The notes beneath the pieces were generated by a model. That model was not told the DNA's origin. It did not search any database and saw nothing but the letters and a program-made list of their open reading frames with translations. Positions 1 to 10,691 of a DNA stretch of 64,000 nucleotides are shown here, piece after piece (position 1 is the first letter of the stretch; each line of letters begins with the position of its first letter). Location: the NCBI GenBank assembly GCA_025526995.1, contig JAHLKG010000012.1, forward strand, positions 620,001-684,000. Direction: 5' to 3'. This DNA is from Powellomyces hirtus (lineage: Eukaryota; Chytridiomycota; Chytridiomycetes; Spizellomycetales; Powellomycetaceae). The position numbers and the translations under genes are program-made.

Positions 1-283
1 CGCGCAAGTGATCGAAGCCTCCTGCTTTCCGTCTTTCCCTTGTTCTTTTCCGTTCCACGTCCGTCGGCCAAAACTATTCTGCTTTACAGAGAAACCAGAC
101 GTCGCGCAGCTACTGCTTTCCACTGCTTCAGATACAGCGAACTTTCTCGACGGCTGTCAACTCGGAGTTGATCGCTCATCCTACCGTCCAGCACAGCACG
201 GCGTTCCAGGGCGAGCTGAACTCCCACCACATTTGACACTCCCCACAACTTCTTGCCGTAGAGAACCAACACACCTATACACC
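1..283 (+). other. Leader region of the F-box/LRR gene
   Basis: No separate gene is supported here. The stretch is C-rich and T-rich and is open in the frame of the downstream gene, but no ATG in that frame is convincing before position 284. It is read as 5' untranslated leader plus promoter, cut by the window edge. Confidence 0.45.
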
Positions 284-2927
284 ATGCTGAACCAGGGCAG
301 CAACTCGCATCACCCGCCACCTGCCGCTTCAACACCGCCTGCCACATCCCTCTGGGCGTCCGCCTTAACCGCCAACGAGGACGCTGACCTCGTCGGCGTC
401 TCACCCTACGATTCCAGTGACGAGTTGAACGAAACCAACAACGACAGTACCACAAGTATAACAACTGCCGATGCCGCACTGGTGGGACATACGGAACCGT
501 TTGTTGCCGTCCGTGGCGTGCGTCGCACATTTAGATTGCCGCCAGAGATTTTGACGCATGTGCTGCGATATGCGTATACGAACTCGAGACGGCAGTTTTT
601 GAACAATGCATTGGTAGATCGGGAGTGGGCTGCTTGCGCGTTGCCGGTTCTGTGGGAAAGGATTGCGCCGAGAAGGTATGAAGTAACTGGAGGATTTTGA
701 GGTGATCCAGGTGAGGAAGGGGATTGATTAACACTGCTCTCCATGCAGCAATTTCCCGTTGGCATTGATTGTACGATCGCTTGACAAGCTGTGGCGGACT
801 CTGTCTCGTCCTGGACAAAGTCATGACTATGCGTCTTTCCCGCGTGCCGTAGCCATTCAACTCCATCTCAAGAACAATGAGTTCATATCCCGAAGGTCGA
901 CGGATGATTTTGCACGAATTGTCGAGGTGAGAGGCTCAGAACAAAGGGGAATACGAAAAAAGCCAACCGATATTCTGACTATGTATTGTTACTCGTAGCT
1001 GGTGCCAGGAATCATAAAGTACTTCCCCAAGGTCCGCGACCTGGGCCTAACGCTGCGAGTCGAGGAAGTTACCATTCCGCTGCAGGCCACGGCGACCGCT
1101 TTCCTCGAGCGGCTGATACGTATCACCCCGCCGTCATTCTCACTTTGGCTTAAATTGGCCGGCATAGCAGTGCTGGACTCTCAGTGCGCGGCGCTGGCGG
1201 AGAAGTTCGGACCGGTTCTCACAGACTTGCATCTCACCAAGTGCATGGGATGTACGGCGTTCGGGCTCAAATACCTGCTAAAGGTGGGAAATTGCGGTCT
1301 CATTGCTGCTGGTATGTTACTGACATCGATTTGATCTGATTTCCAGCGCTCTCCTCGGTTACAAAGTCTTGCGCTTTATATCCCCTCTCTTCATGACCAA
1401 CTCCTCGGGACGATTGCAGAACACAACAATCAGCTCATGGATCTCTGGCTCGATCTGCCAATGGAGGAAGGCGCCCAGCCCAACGATCTTGAATCGCTCC
1501 GCCATTTCTGTGATGATCTCCGCGTCCTGATGCAGCGCAGCAAACGCCTTCGACGACTTCGCCTGCGCGGCGTCCCGCTCAATGCAGAACGTGCTCAACA
1601 AATGCTGTCCACCGTGGCGACCGAAGGGAAGGAACTGCGCTCATTAAGCGTCCTGGTATGGCCGCCCGTCACGATGGGCCGCGAAGTCAGATCAGTAGCA
1701 TTCACCCATCTCAACAAACTCATCATATCGAGTAACAACCGGCTCTCGAACGACTTCATCATTGCGGTGGCCCGATCGTGTCCGAAACTCACGTACCTCG
1801 ATGCGGGACGCACGCGCATTGAAGACACCTGCGTCCACGAGCTCGCTGCCCGTTGCCCTAATCTCGAATTCTTTGACATGTCGCGGTGTCCAAATCCCAC
1901 CATCCACGGACTAAGTTCCCTCGCCCGCCACGCCCGCAATCTCGAGGAATTGGACGTCAGCTTCTGCCCAAAGATTCTGAGATCAGAAGACCTCGTACCA
2001 TTCCTCCATCTCTGTGTTGGCTGCAAGAAGCTGAAACGGTTCAGTGTGGATTATCCACCGGCCGGAGGTGTTGTCCCGCCAGATCCGCCTCTCGATGTAG
2101 GGACGGCGTCGGAAACTGTTCGGCTGCTGTTTTCGAGATTTGGAACGATCAGTGCGGATACCCCGGACAGGAAGCGCGTGCTGAACCTCACGGCTATGCG
2201 CGACAACTGGACTGCAGCGTGGCGCGCGGCCCAAGCAAAGGAGCCATTGCAACCACAGCAACGACAGGCGTCCTCTCCATCAATACTCGCTCCATCATCA
2301 GTGACTCTCCTTCATCCACTGCCGCCGGATCCCGCCAGAATAATGGCAAATCAATTCGACGGCCACTCTAGCATCAGCAATAATGGTTCCCGGGCCACGC
2401 ACCAGCGGCCCGGCGCATCCTCCTCCTCGCACGACTCGGCGCAGGAACCCGCGGGTTCCTCATCGAACGGCAGAAATGGGAAGCGTATTGTGCTGCTCTC
2501 GGAAATAGACGCATTACAGCCATTGTCGACACGGAACCCCAACACAACATCATTCTTGATTCCACCATCATCGCCATCAGCTATAACCATTCCCCCGCTT
2601 GTCATCAACAACAGCACCACTTCAGAACCCGAAGATGCGGCCCTCCTCTCCGAGGATCTGAGACTCAACCCGGTCGTCAGTTGGTGGATTGCGGACGTCA
2701 AACGCGTGCTGGATGGTGACGAGGATTCAATGACGACCAGCATGACACCCACCGCGATGCTGACATCGGCCACAGCTATCAATGTCACCACACCGCCACC
2801 GCCGCCGCCGGCCGGTCAGCAGTCGATACCGCCGGGCCTCGCCCTTATTGACGATAATGCTGGCAGTAGTAGCGATGATGTTGTGATTGTGGATGACGAG
2901 GGAACGGCGCATCTGGGAGACTTCTGA
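284..2927 (+). CDS. F-box/leucine-rich-repeat protein
   Basis: Four exons (284-675, 749-926, 999-1283, 1347-2927) keep phase and give 811 residues. An acidic, low-complexity N terminus precedes an F-box at about residues 82-128, with LPPEILTHVLRYAY and a downstream LWERI. Leucine-rich repeats of the SCF-adaptor type follow to about residue 500, including CPKLTYLDAGRTRIED and CPNLEFFDMSRCPN. The last 300 residues are Ser/Pro/Asp-rich and probably disordered. F-box proteins of this build select substrates for SCF ubiquitin ligases; the substrate cannot be read from sequence. The start is the first ATG of the open frame. A Grr1/AMN1-like role is possible but not shown. Confidence 0.85.
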
Positions 2928-3681
2928 TGAGATCAGGATCGCATCTCAAAGCAGAGCACACCTAGCCCCCCCCCCCCCCCCAGCCAGTGAAACCATATGC
3001 GTATCCCTAGTTCCCAGTATACCCTCAATGTCTGCACACACTGTTTTCTATGCGCTCCAGGCTGCACACGATGTCATCCACATCAAACCATCCTTGCAAC
3101 ACTGCTTCTTTGTTTTTTCTTTTCATTTTTTTGGTATGGTCGAAATAAAGAATGGCTGTGTTCTTTTGATGCATGTTGGGTTCTTTTTTTTTGTACATTT
3201 TTTGGTATGGTCGAAATAAAAAATGGCTGTGTTCTTTTCATGCATGTTGGATTCTTTTTTTTTGTACAGAAGCCCTGCTCGCGTTCGCGGTGATTCTCTT
3301 GAAATAGATTTACATCCATCTTCCGATAACTCCTTCAGGACGTGTTTTCTCCGCTCCGGCCCTCCCCTCTGTCTTAGCCGCACAAGGAGATAGACAACGT
3401 CCCACTCACATCTCTCCACATTGTTTTCGAAGCTTTGGTGACTAGAAACATCTCGAGGCTTGTTGATTCCATTCAACGTGCGAGTCTCTCGAAATCCTAG
3501 GAGACCATTCAGACATGTAGTTGTGGCTGTGCCTCTCATATCCACGAGAAAAGACAAAGTGCATGGCTTAGCAGCGCACAAATTCAATTACCTTCCATAA
3601 CAAGGCAAATTGCATGTCCGGACATCGCGTCCAATTGAGAAGGACGCGTTCTCTTGACTTCCCCTCCCACTGTCTCTCAGC
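2928..3681. other. Intergenic DNA with C-run and short direct repeat
   Basis: No gene is seen. There is a C-run near 2967-2981, several AATAAA-like sites near 3146 and 3217, and the two-copy repeat listed separately. Open frames here are T-rich shadows of that repeat. The right end is the upstream region of the TATA-containing locus. Confidence 0.5.
3126..3268 (+). repeat. Two-copy 71-bp direct tandem repeat
   Basis: The segment containing GGTATGGTCGAAATAAA, the word GCATGTTGG and a T-run ending TTTGTACA occurs twice, with starts 71 bp apart (GGTATGG at 3133 and 3204). A handful of substitutions separate the copies. It lies in the probable 3' end of the F-box gene, so each copy may carry its own polyadenylation signal. 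Confidence 0.8.
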
Positions 3682-3689
3682 TATAAAAG
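3682..3689 (+). promoter_or_regulatory. TATA box
   Basis: TATAAAAG is followed by about 100 bp of pyrimidine-rich DNA (CT runs and ACCC repeats), as in many fungal RNA polymerase II core promoters. The first good donor site downstream is at 3909. It likely drives the spliced locus that follows. Confidence 0.55.
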
Positions 3690-3709
3690 GAGCCCATCTG
3701 CTCGCCTCC

Positions 3710-4700
3710 CCCCATTCCGTTCTCTCCATCTTTCTTCCCATCCACCCACCCACCCACCCATCCATCGACTTACTTCCTCCTCGCCATCTAATGCTCCTCC
3801 CATGCTTTCTTTGACCTCTACCTTCTCGATCTCGCTCCGATCTTGCGGCATCTCGTTGTCCGCGATCATCTCGAGGCATCATCGCGTTGCCATTGAACAT
3901 CACTTCAGGTAAGTCTTGTGACCGACACTAGACTTATTGAGTGAGTGCACCCTACGGACCGCCCAGTTGGCAATGAGACGAGATGCACACGACCCGACCC
4001 GACCCCGCAATTGTTTGATCAGCATGCATAGTTTGCCACATCAGGTAAGCAATGGTTAGATCCGTCTCGAGTTGCAGCGATATTGATCCATTCTAACTTT
4101 TGTCCTACAGGTTCACGTACCACCATCTGTGCACATCAGCAGGACAGCGTTGACTGTTCCTTTTTGAGGGTAAGCATTCATAAATTGCGACATCGGGGCA
4201 AGAAACTTTTCTCATCCTAACTTTTTCTGCCACGCTTCCGTTAGATTCGCCAACCAGCGCACCGTCAGGTGTGCACATCAGCAAGACAGCGTTGACTGTT
4301 CCTTTTTGAGGGTAAGCATTCATAAATTGCGACATTGGGGCAAGAAACTTTTCTCATCCTAACTTTTTCTGCCACGCTTCCGTTAGATTCGCCAACCAGC
4401 GCACCGTCAGGTGTGTGCACCACCAAGACTTCCTTGACAGTTCTTTTCAGGAGGTAAGCATTCATGAGTTGAGGCGTTGGGGTTTCAGCAACTCTTATTT
4501 GATTCTAACTTCTTCCGCCATCTTTTCGCTAGATTCCGCCAAACCGCGTGCCACGTCTGTCTCATTGTCAGCTGGGACCAACGGCCCGTCTTGTCATGCC
4601 TTTCTTGTCGGCTTCAGACATGATGCATTCGACAATGTCATAGTTGGCACATCGCTTCATTGCCCGCTCGGCATGGAATTTCAGGATGCTATCGTGTGAA
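3710..4700 (+). ncRNA. Spliced locus with tandemly duplicated exon-intron units
   Basis: A TATA box is followed by a donor at 3909 (CAG|GTAAGTC). Then comes a run of near-identical modules: introns 4170-4244, 4312-4386 and 4454-4532, each starting GTAAGCATTCAT and carrying CTAACTT before a TAG acceptor, with 67-nt exons between them. A more diverged intron copy lies at 4045-4110. Donor-to-donor spacing is exactly 142 bp twice. Introns 4170-4244 and 4312-4386 differ at one base of 75. The 67-nt exons break every frame when chained, and the frame from the ATG at 3802 stops after about 50 codons. I therefore favour a spliced noncoding RNA or a long leader, though a short coding product is not excluded. 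The last exon starts near 4533; its end is unknown. Confidence 0.4.
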
Positions 4701-5830
4701 CTCCGAATCTTTACGCTTCATCACGACTGGCTTTGGCTGGTTATGAAGCCGACGGTTTGAGAGTATGACGGTACTGCTGCACGGCCTGAAAAACCGTAAA
4801 ACAGATCTAGTCACATGTGTTGACTAGTTGCATTGGGACTGCAGAGTGCACGCTGCAGGATAAGGCTCCAGTCCTGAGATCCAAGCCGACAGCGCTGTAA
4901 CTAGTCGCGGGTCTTTCTGGTGCGTTGAATGTGTTCGCCCTGGCAATCCAGAAGACCTGCGCGCCGGCGCCCAACCGCTCTGGTTACAAGCAACAGTCTT
5001 TGAAGATGTACCCGTCGATGTGGTCATAGGGCCCTGTAACATACATCAGGTTACCCTCCCTGTCCTCTTCGGAGTCAAACGTTGGGATCTACTGGCTGCT
5101 TGCTTTCCGTCAAGGCGCTCGTCAGTCACTAGAATCTCGGCGGATTGGCAGTACTATGTGTGCCAATGGGTGTACTCGGGTTGCCCCATGACCTAGTGTT
5201 CTCTGAAGTGCCCGCGGCTTCGGACCTCATTCTCATACAAGAAATATCTATTTCTTGTAGGTTTCTATCTCTTGTAGGTTCTCGGTGTTAGAGTATAACA
5301 TGTGATTTTCAATAAAATATTCTACTACAATGAAACAAATACGCCGAACACAATGTTTTTATGTTCATCAGGAGCTGGAGACAATTTTTAATTCCAATCG
5401 ATACACAAAAAAAAGTTATCTCAAAGGGCCGGTAAGCGCAAGTCTCTTATGAGGAACGCCGTCGGATCGCATGAATGCCCGTCAGCCATGCAGTCAGTCA
5501 ATCAGCGGAACACCAAAATATCCCTCGACAGCTTCGATTGTAACATTTCTTGTGGCGAGAGATGCCAAGTGGACTATTTCAGAACAGCACGTATTTAGTA
5601 CTACATTGCTCTGTCGGTGCCAAGCTTCAATCTATCATTCAATTGTTCGAATTTCCAAGATGCGTTCCGCCGGGACCTGCTGATGCACCCTTTGGTGGGG
5701 CTGAACGGTGAGGTAGGGCTGCTGAAGCCGGCTTCGGGGTAGGCCTGCATCAGACTCCTAGCATAGAGCAATGGCAGGGAAACTAACCACCAACGCACGA
5801 CAAGATGAAACTCCAAATCATTAAAGTTTT
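4701..5830. other. Gene-poor DNA with a stop-free frame and a hairpin
   Basis: No complete gene is supported. A stop-free plus-strand frame without an early ATG runs 4864-5196, and a perfect 10-bp-arm hairpin lies at 5236-5259; both are discussed as findings. The stretch 5260-5470 is A/T-rich. The rest holds only short frames without recognisable motifs. Confidence 0.4.
5236..5259. repeat. Perfect inverted repeat (hairpin)
   Basis: TACAAGAAAT and ATTTCTTGTA are perfect inverses separated by ATCT. TTCTTGTAGG recurs in part just downstream (CTCTTGTAGG). The A/T content of the arms makes it a weak RNA hairpin or a possible dimeric protein-binding site. Confidence 0.6.
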
Positions 5831-6653
5831 CTAGCCCTTCCCAATGATAGCTTCCAAGCCATCCAACGACTCCTTGACCGATTTTCTGTTCGAAACGGGC
5901 AAGTCAGTCATTTCATCCCAATTGGTGTCAAACACCACATTATTTTAAAGCACATACATCTGCGTAGCCAATGTTTGAATCACACCCATATCTCCCCTCA
6001 ATTCCATCACCGCGTCAATAAGGATGTCCATCTGCCGCATGGATTCGGTTGCGGATGTGGATAGGTTGACGGCGGCGTCCCGGGTGACGCTGACAGTGGT
6101 GGTGGTGCAGCTTGTAATCTGAGGGGTGAGGTAAGATAAAGAGGAAAGGAGATCGGTCAGGGGATCATCCAAGGTGGCGTGGTACTCCATATCTCCCTCG
6201 ATGGGTGCGAAGTCTTGCGGATGTGCCATTCCATTTTAATGCCACGGTCTCCCCCTTCGGCATTGCGACTCTTACAGTCACCATAGGATGCTGGTTTGGC
6301 TGTTGAGATGCAGTGCGCCTCTCCAAACGCTACTCTAGCGGCGCAATACTATCCCTCCTCGTAACACCAAAGACATTACACGCCACCCCCGAGCGTCCTA
6401 TCCTCCGCCCATACATCATTATGCGCCTTCCCGCCACTATCCAGCAACGTCCATGTTTGCGTCTCAATATACGAACCTCGTCCATCCTTGTCTTCAAATT
6501 CGCGACCAGCGCATACACCCCGTTTGACAATTCCTGGGCATGCCGCTCGACATCGTCGATCAGGCTGGGATCTATCGGGACGGTGTTTTGCGGTGCGGCC
6601 GAGCGGGCGGAGGAGAGAACGGAGGGGAGCCGGGGTAATGGTTGTGGAGGCAT
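5831..6653 (-). CDS. BORCS6: BORCS6-like (lyspersin C-terminal domain) subunit
   Basis: Exons 6477-6653, 5958-6118 and 5831-5885 join in phase to 130 residues. The core runs from LIDDVERHAQELSNGVYALV through TRMDE|ITSC to the end IQTLATQ|IKSVKESLDGLEAI. This matches the order of elements in the BORCS6 family: an early Asp-Leu-Glu helix, a central Met/Asp-rich helix, then a C-terminal LAxQIKxIKxxLxxLE helix. BORC recruits Arl8 to lysosomes in animals; a vacuolar role here is inferred. The family call is from memory of conserved positions, not an alignment. The first intron (358 bp) is long for this window and frame-open in parts, so the N terminus is uncertain. An alternative start in exon 2 (ATG at 6229) would lose the first helix. 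Confidence 0.6.
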
Positions 6654-6990
6654 TTGGGGTTGTTTGCGGTGTAGCGTGAAGCGAGAGGGCGATGACACGT
6701 ACGCGTTTGCGGGTTTTCTGGGTTGTGATATTACGAGTGATTCGTACACATTCTGATGAAACACTCATTCTTTCATGAGTGTCATTTTTGACAGGACACA
6801 GCCAGCCTATGGCGAAGGGGATTTTGAAGGACACGCGGGACTTTGAACAAAAAATACTAATCAAAAGCATGCAAAAGAACGGAAGAACATGGATGTTCGA
6901 AGTCTGTCGGCAAACACAGCGCGTGGAGTTATGGGGATAATATGTTACGGATGACGACAGAGCGGATAGTCTATTTGTTTGCGTTCTCCT
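6654..6990. other. Intergenic DNA
   Basis: This is the upstream region of the BORCS6-like gene and the 3' flank of the phosphotransferase gene. The minus-strand frame of the BORCS6-like exon stays open to about 6764 but has only a GTG there. No other feature is seen. Confidence 0.4.
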
Positions 6991-8602
6991 CTAATTAGCT
7001 TTCTTCTGGTCCGGCTTCTTCTTGATGCGCAGGCACCAGCAGTCAAAGATCTCGCAATACTCGTTGATGATGCGCAGTGCAAATCGGAGGTAGGTGAAGA
7101 CGCAGATGCAGAGAAGCACATGGACGACGACCCCTTCCATGAACTTTGCGTCATCGACCGTGTCGACATGTCCAAACGTCTTGTGCAGCAAGTGTTGTGT
7201 GTGGGTGGCGAGCTGTCGCGGAAAGTCCTGCTTGATGAGCGGCTCGGATTCTTCACCCTTGGTTTCGTCCCAATTGCGGAAGACGAGTGCGGAGAGGATG
7301 CCGGTGGCCAACACGGACGCGGTCGGGACGTCAAAGTAAGGGAAGGGACGGTGGCAGACGTGGGCAACGATCATTTTGCCAACCTGGTGGCCAAAGAGGC
7401 AGCCAACCATGAGGATGAAGGGAATTAGATGGGTGTTGAGAATGGAGGGGGAGAGGTAGAGCCACGCCCAGACTCCCGTGGTGAATGCGACGAAGGGGAT
7501 CAGACCCATGAGCGCGACAGGAAGCTTTTTGGTGCGGTCTTTGCGGCATGCTTCCAGAACGTTGTGAGCGCTATTATGCAGACACGAAAATCGATCAGTA
7601 AAGATGATCACAAGTAGAAGAGAGATGACCGAGAAGCCCGCGGACGTTGACGTTACCTGCCAACAATGTTGAACACCAAGATTGCAGCTCCCATTCCCAG
7701 GAAGAGCTGGCTGAGTTTGATGTCGGACACTACTTGGGGCACGACAGATGCGAGTTTGGGCACGACAGTTCCAATATGGGTGTCCCACACTCCAGGTCCT
7801 ATATTTGAGATGCAGAAACCAGATGAGATGCTGCCAAAAATGGGAAAGTTGTGATTGACCGAGAGGACCACGCACCGAAGTAGCCTGTAGCGGCAAAAAT
7901 AAAGCAAACGAGAACGATGCCTTCAACAGGGCCGCTGCAGTAACCGAGGTACAATGTTCCGGTGTGGTATTCTTCCCAAGTGCTCAAGTAGAAGTTGGCG
8001 AGCGCAGACATGACGCTGATCACCAACCACCAAGACTGGTGCAGGTTGAGGGCAGCTGCGACCAAGATACCGGCCAGCGTAGTGTTCAGAGCATCACAGC
8101 CGTGGTCAAACAACTCTCCGAGCGGGCCGCTGGTGCCGGTCCTCCGAGCTTGCTTCCCATCGATGGCGTCCAGCGATTGGTATATGAACAGTCCGATGGA
8201 GAACGAGTAGTAAACCCACGACGGGCAGGGCTCAACAAGGTCGGGCGAGTAGTACAGCAGGATCATCAGGTTCAGACCGACGAGAGCGAGTCCGGTCAGC
8301 GTGATAAGATTTGGTCTAGAGACGCAAAACAATTGTGAAAGCGTCAGAAGTCCAGAAGCGCTGCCCACGAAACGTGGCGGAGTGCCTGTTCTATACGCAC
8401 GCAAACCATAATGGAAAGATCTTGACCAGGTTGTTCCACCAGTAGGGGTTGAGCTAAAGAAAGAGACAAAAGGTAAGCGGGGTGACAATAAGCTAATAGA
8501 TGAGGGTCCACGTACGAAGTAGCGAGAAAGGATAGATTTGTCGACACCGCTGTACTTGTATTTTTTCAGGGCGACAATGTCCTTCTGCGAAAAGAAGGTC
8601 AT
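6991..8602 (-). CDS. EPT1: Choline/ethanolaminephosphotransferase (CDP-alcohol phosphatidyltransferase)
   Basis: Five exons (8516-8602, 8401-8453, 7876-8315, 7657-7798, 6991-7570) join in phase to 433 residues. The protein carries the CDP-alcohol phosphatidyltransferase signature DG-x2-AR-x8-G-x3-D-x3-D at residues 99-121 (DGKQARRTGTSGPLGELFDH), preceded by the family's NPYWWNNLV and PNLITLTG elements. About ten hydrophobic segments place it in the ER or Golgi membrane. It makes phosphatidylethanolamine and/or phosphatidylcholine from diacylglycerol in the last Kennedy-pathway step. Choline versus ethanolamine preference cannot be told from sequence. The C terminus ends in a basic KKKPDQKK tail. 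Its length is close to yeast Ept1/Cpt1 (about 390-410). It is transcribed divergently from the HDAC gene, 243 bp away. Confidence 0.93.
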
Positions 8603-8845
8603 GTTGGGCAACGTACGACAGAAATGGAGAACACGAAAACAAAGCAGAGTCTTTTGGGCCAAGACTTTTGCGCTTCAAACAGATCTGAAGGACGGATGAC
8701 GGCATGCCAGAATTGACTCTGGTGTGGCGCATCTGAATGCGAATGAACTGCATAGCCACAGTCTCGCCCTTGAGCTTCCTCCTCCCCAAGACTTTCTTGT
8801 TATTTGTTTTTTCAGTGCATCCCGCATTTAATTCAAGGAACAATA

Positions 8846-10594
8846 ATGGTCTCGGCAGAGTCTTCACAGCTGCAATCGGTAGACCTGCAACTACCGACAG
8901 AACGCAGCACTTGTGCATTGACTGCGACCACATCGCTACCACCTCGACCAGCATCGCCAGCACTTGCGACCCGCTCGCCTCCACGCGTGGGCTATGTCTT
9001 TAGCGATCCCCTTCGAAGAGCCGCCGACAGGCTCCCCTCCAATGTTATGCGGGTATGCTTTCTGCGCAGGAGTCGCATTGCATACCAGCTCACAATTGCT
9101 GTCAAACTGACCTTGTTATAGTCTACCTTTGCACATTCCCTCATAGCCGCTTATGGATTTCCCAAACACATGATGTACGCCCACGTTACAGCGTTAGGAG
9201 AAATTGGCTCTCCCTAAACTGTCCTGTCTGCTCGTTTCCAGACATCTTCTCCCGGCGCTTCCAACAAAGGAAGAGCTTTGCAGGGGACATTCGGACGCCT
9301 TTGTGGGTACGGTATGCTCATTACCCTCGCCTACGCGAAACTCATGAGACTTCTCTCTAACGATGAGACATGCCCTGTTGAAACAGACTTCTTGACAACC
9401 GTTGATGAACGTAAAATCGAATCAGATACATCCAAAGCCGAGTGCGAGCAATTTGGACTGCAGCAGTGAGAGCAAACCGTACACCCAAAGACGCGTGAGA
9501 CCGGGTCACTGATCTCTAAACCGCCCAGTGATTGTCCTGTATTTGATGGATTGGCTACCTACGTGTCTCTCGTGGTTGGGGGCACACTTGCCGGTGCACG
9601 AGCGTTGGTGGATGGGTCGGTGGACGTTGCGATCCACTGGGATGGAGGAAGGTACGAACCTGCGGGCAGGTCATCCGATATTTTGAAGGCCAACGAACGC
9701 TCAGACGTGCATCATATCAGACACCATGCCACTCGAGATCGCGCAGCTGGCTTCTGCTACGTTAACGACATTGTCATTGGAATCATCGAGTTGCAACGCC
9801 GATTCAAGCGGATCCTCTATCTCGATATCGACGTGCATCACGGGGATGGTACGTCATAGGCTCTTATACTCAATATCTCAATCACCACGCACGCATTCTC
9901 ACATCGGAATGCGCTTCCATCAGGTGTTGAATCCGCCTTCCTATTCAGTCCGCGCGTCTACACCTGTTCCTTCCACCTCCACGACCTCGGGTTTTACCCC
10001 GGCACAGGCGGCTCCTCATCCGTAGGGCGCGGCAAGGGCACCCACCATGCCCTTAACGTCCCTTTACGGCGCGGCCTCCGCTCGCCCACTTTTATGCACG
10101 TCGTCAAGTCCGTCGTGAGCGAGATCTATGCTTGTTATGACCCAGATTGCATCGTTTTACAATGCGGCGCGGATGGCGCGAACGGTAACTTGAGTGGTGG
10201 GAAAGGGGATGAGAGAGGTGAAGGGTGGAATTTAAATCCGAATGTGTTTGCGGATGTTGTTGCATTCCTGCATGGCCTTCCAGACACTATCGTTCGAACG
10301 CAACAGGAAAGGACTGTACCCGACCGCTGCCCCATCTTGATTCTGGGTGGGGGCGGGTACCACAATGCAACAACTGCGCGGTGCTGGGCTGCCGCAACTG
10401 CAAGTGCCATAAACGACCCACGAGTGCCGATACCCGCTGCAGATGACGACGTGCCGGAACATGCGCTGTGGGCGGAATACGCGGCTGCACGGCCGCATGT
10501 TGGGACGCGCGCAGATGAGAACGGAAAAGGTGGCTACATAGATACGCTTCTGGAGAGAACCATCACCGCGATAAAAAAGCTGCGAGTGGGTTGA
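8846..10594 (+). CDS. Class I histone deacetylase, Hos1/HDAC8-like
   Basis: Seven exons (8846-9052, 9122-9174, 9242-9306, 9387-9465, 9529-9651, 9721-9848, 9924-10594) join in phase to 441 residues. The deacetylase fold is clear: DCPVFDG, IHWDGGRHHA, AAGFCYVNDI, ILYLDIDVHHGDG, the FYPGTG loop, QCGADG and ILGGGGYHN with the catalytic-site Tyr. Zinc ligands Asp and His of DIDVHHGDG and the Asp of CGADG are present. It removes acetyl groups from lysines, on histones or on other proteins. A Hos1/HDAC8-type assignment rests on size and the short, divergent C terminus; Rpd3-type proteins have different tails. The N-terminal 60 residues are Ser/Thr/Pro-rich. The canonical CGADS is CGADG here. It is convergent with TAF10. 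Confidence 0.9.
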
Positions 10595-10691
10595 TTTTAT
10601 GAACCCAGTCAAATACATATGTACAAGAAAAGAGGGAGCATGCTGCTCCAGCGGCCCCACACCACAGCAATTGCCCAGATCAATAAATAAA

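Noticed and set aside
84..530. Minus-strand open frame opposite the F-box gene
   Set aside because: It lies over the N-terminal exon of the F-box/LRR gene, lacks motifs and has Arg/Trp-rich composition typical of an antisense shadow.
3123..3587. Minus-strand frame of about 154 codons
   Set aside because: Its composition comes from the 71-bp T-rich repeat read backwards; no motif and no splice support.
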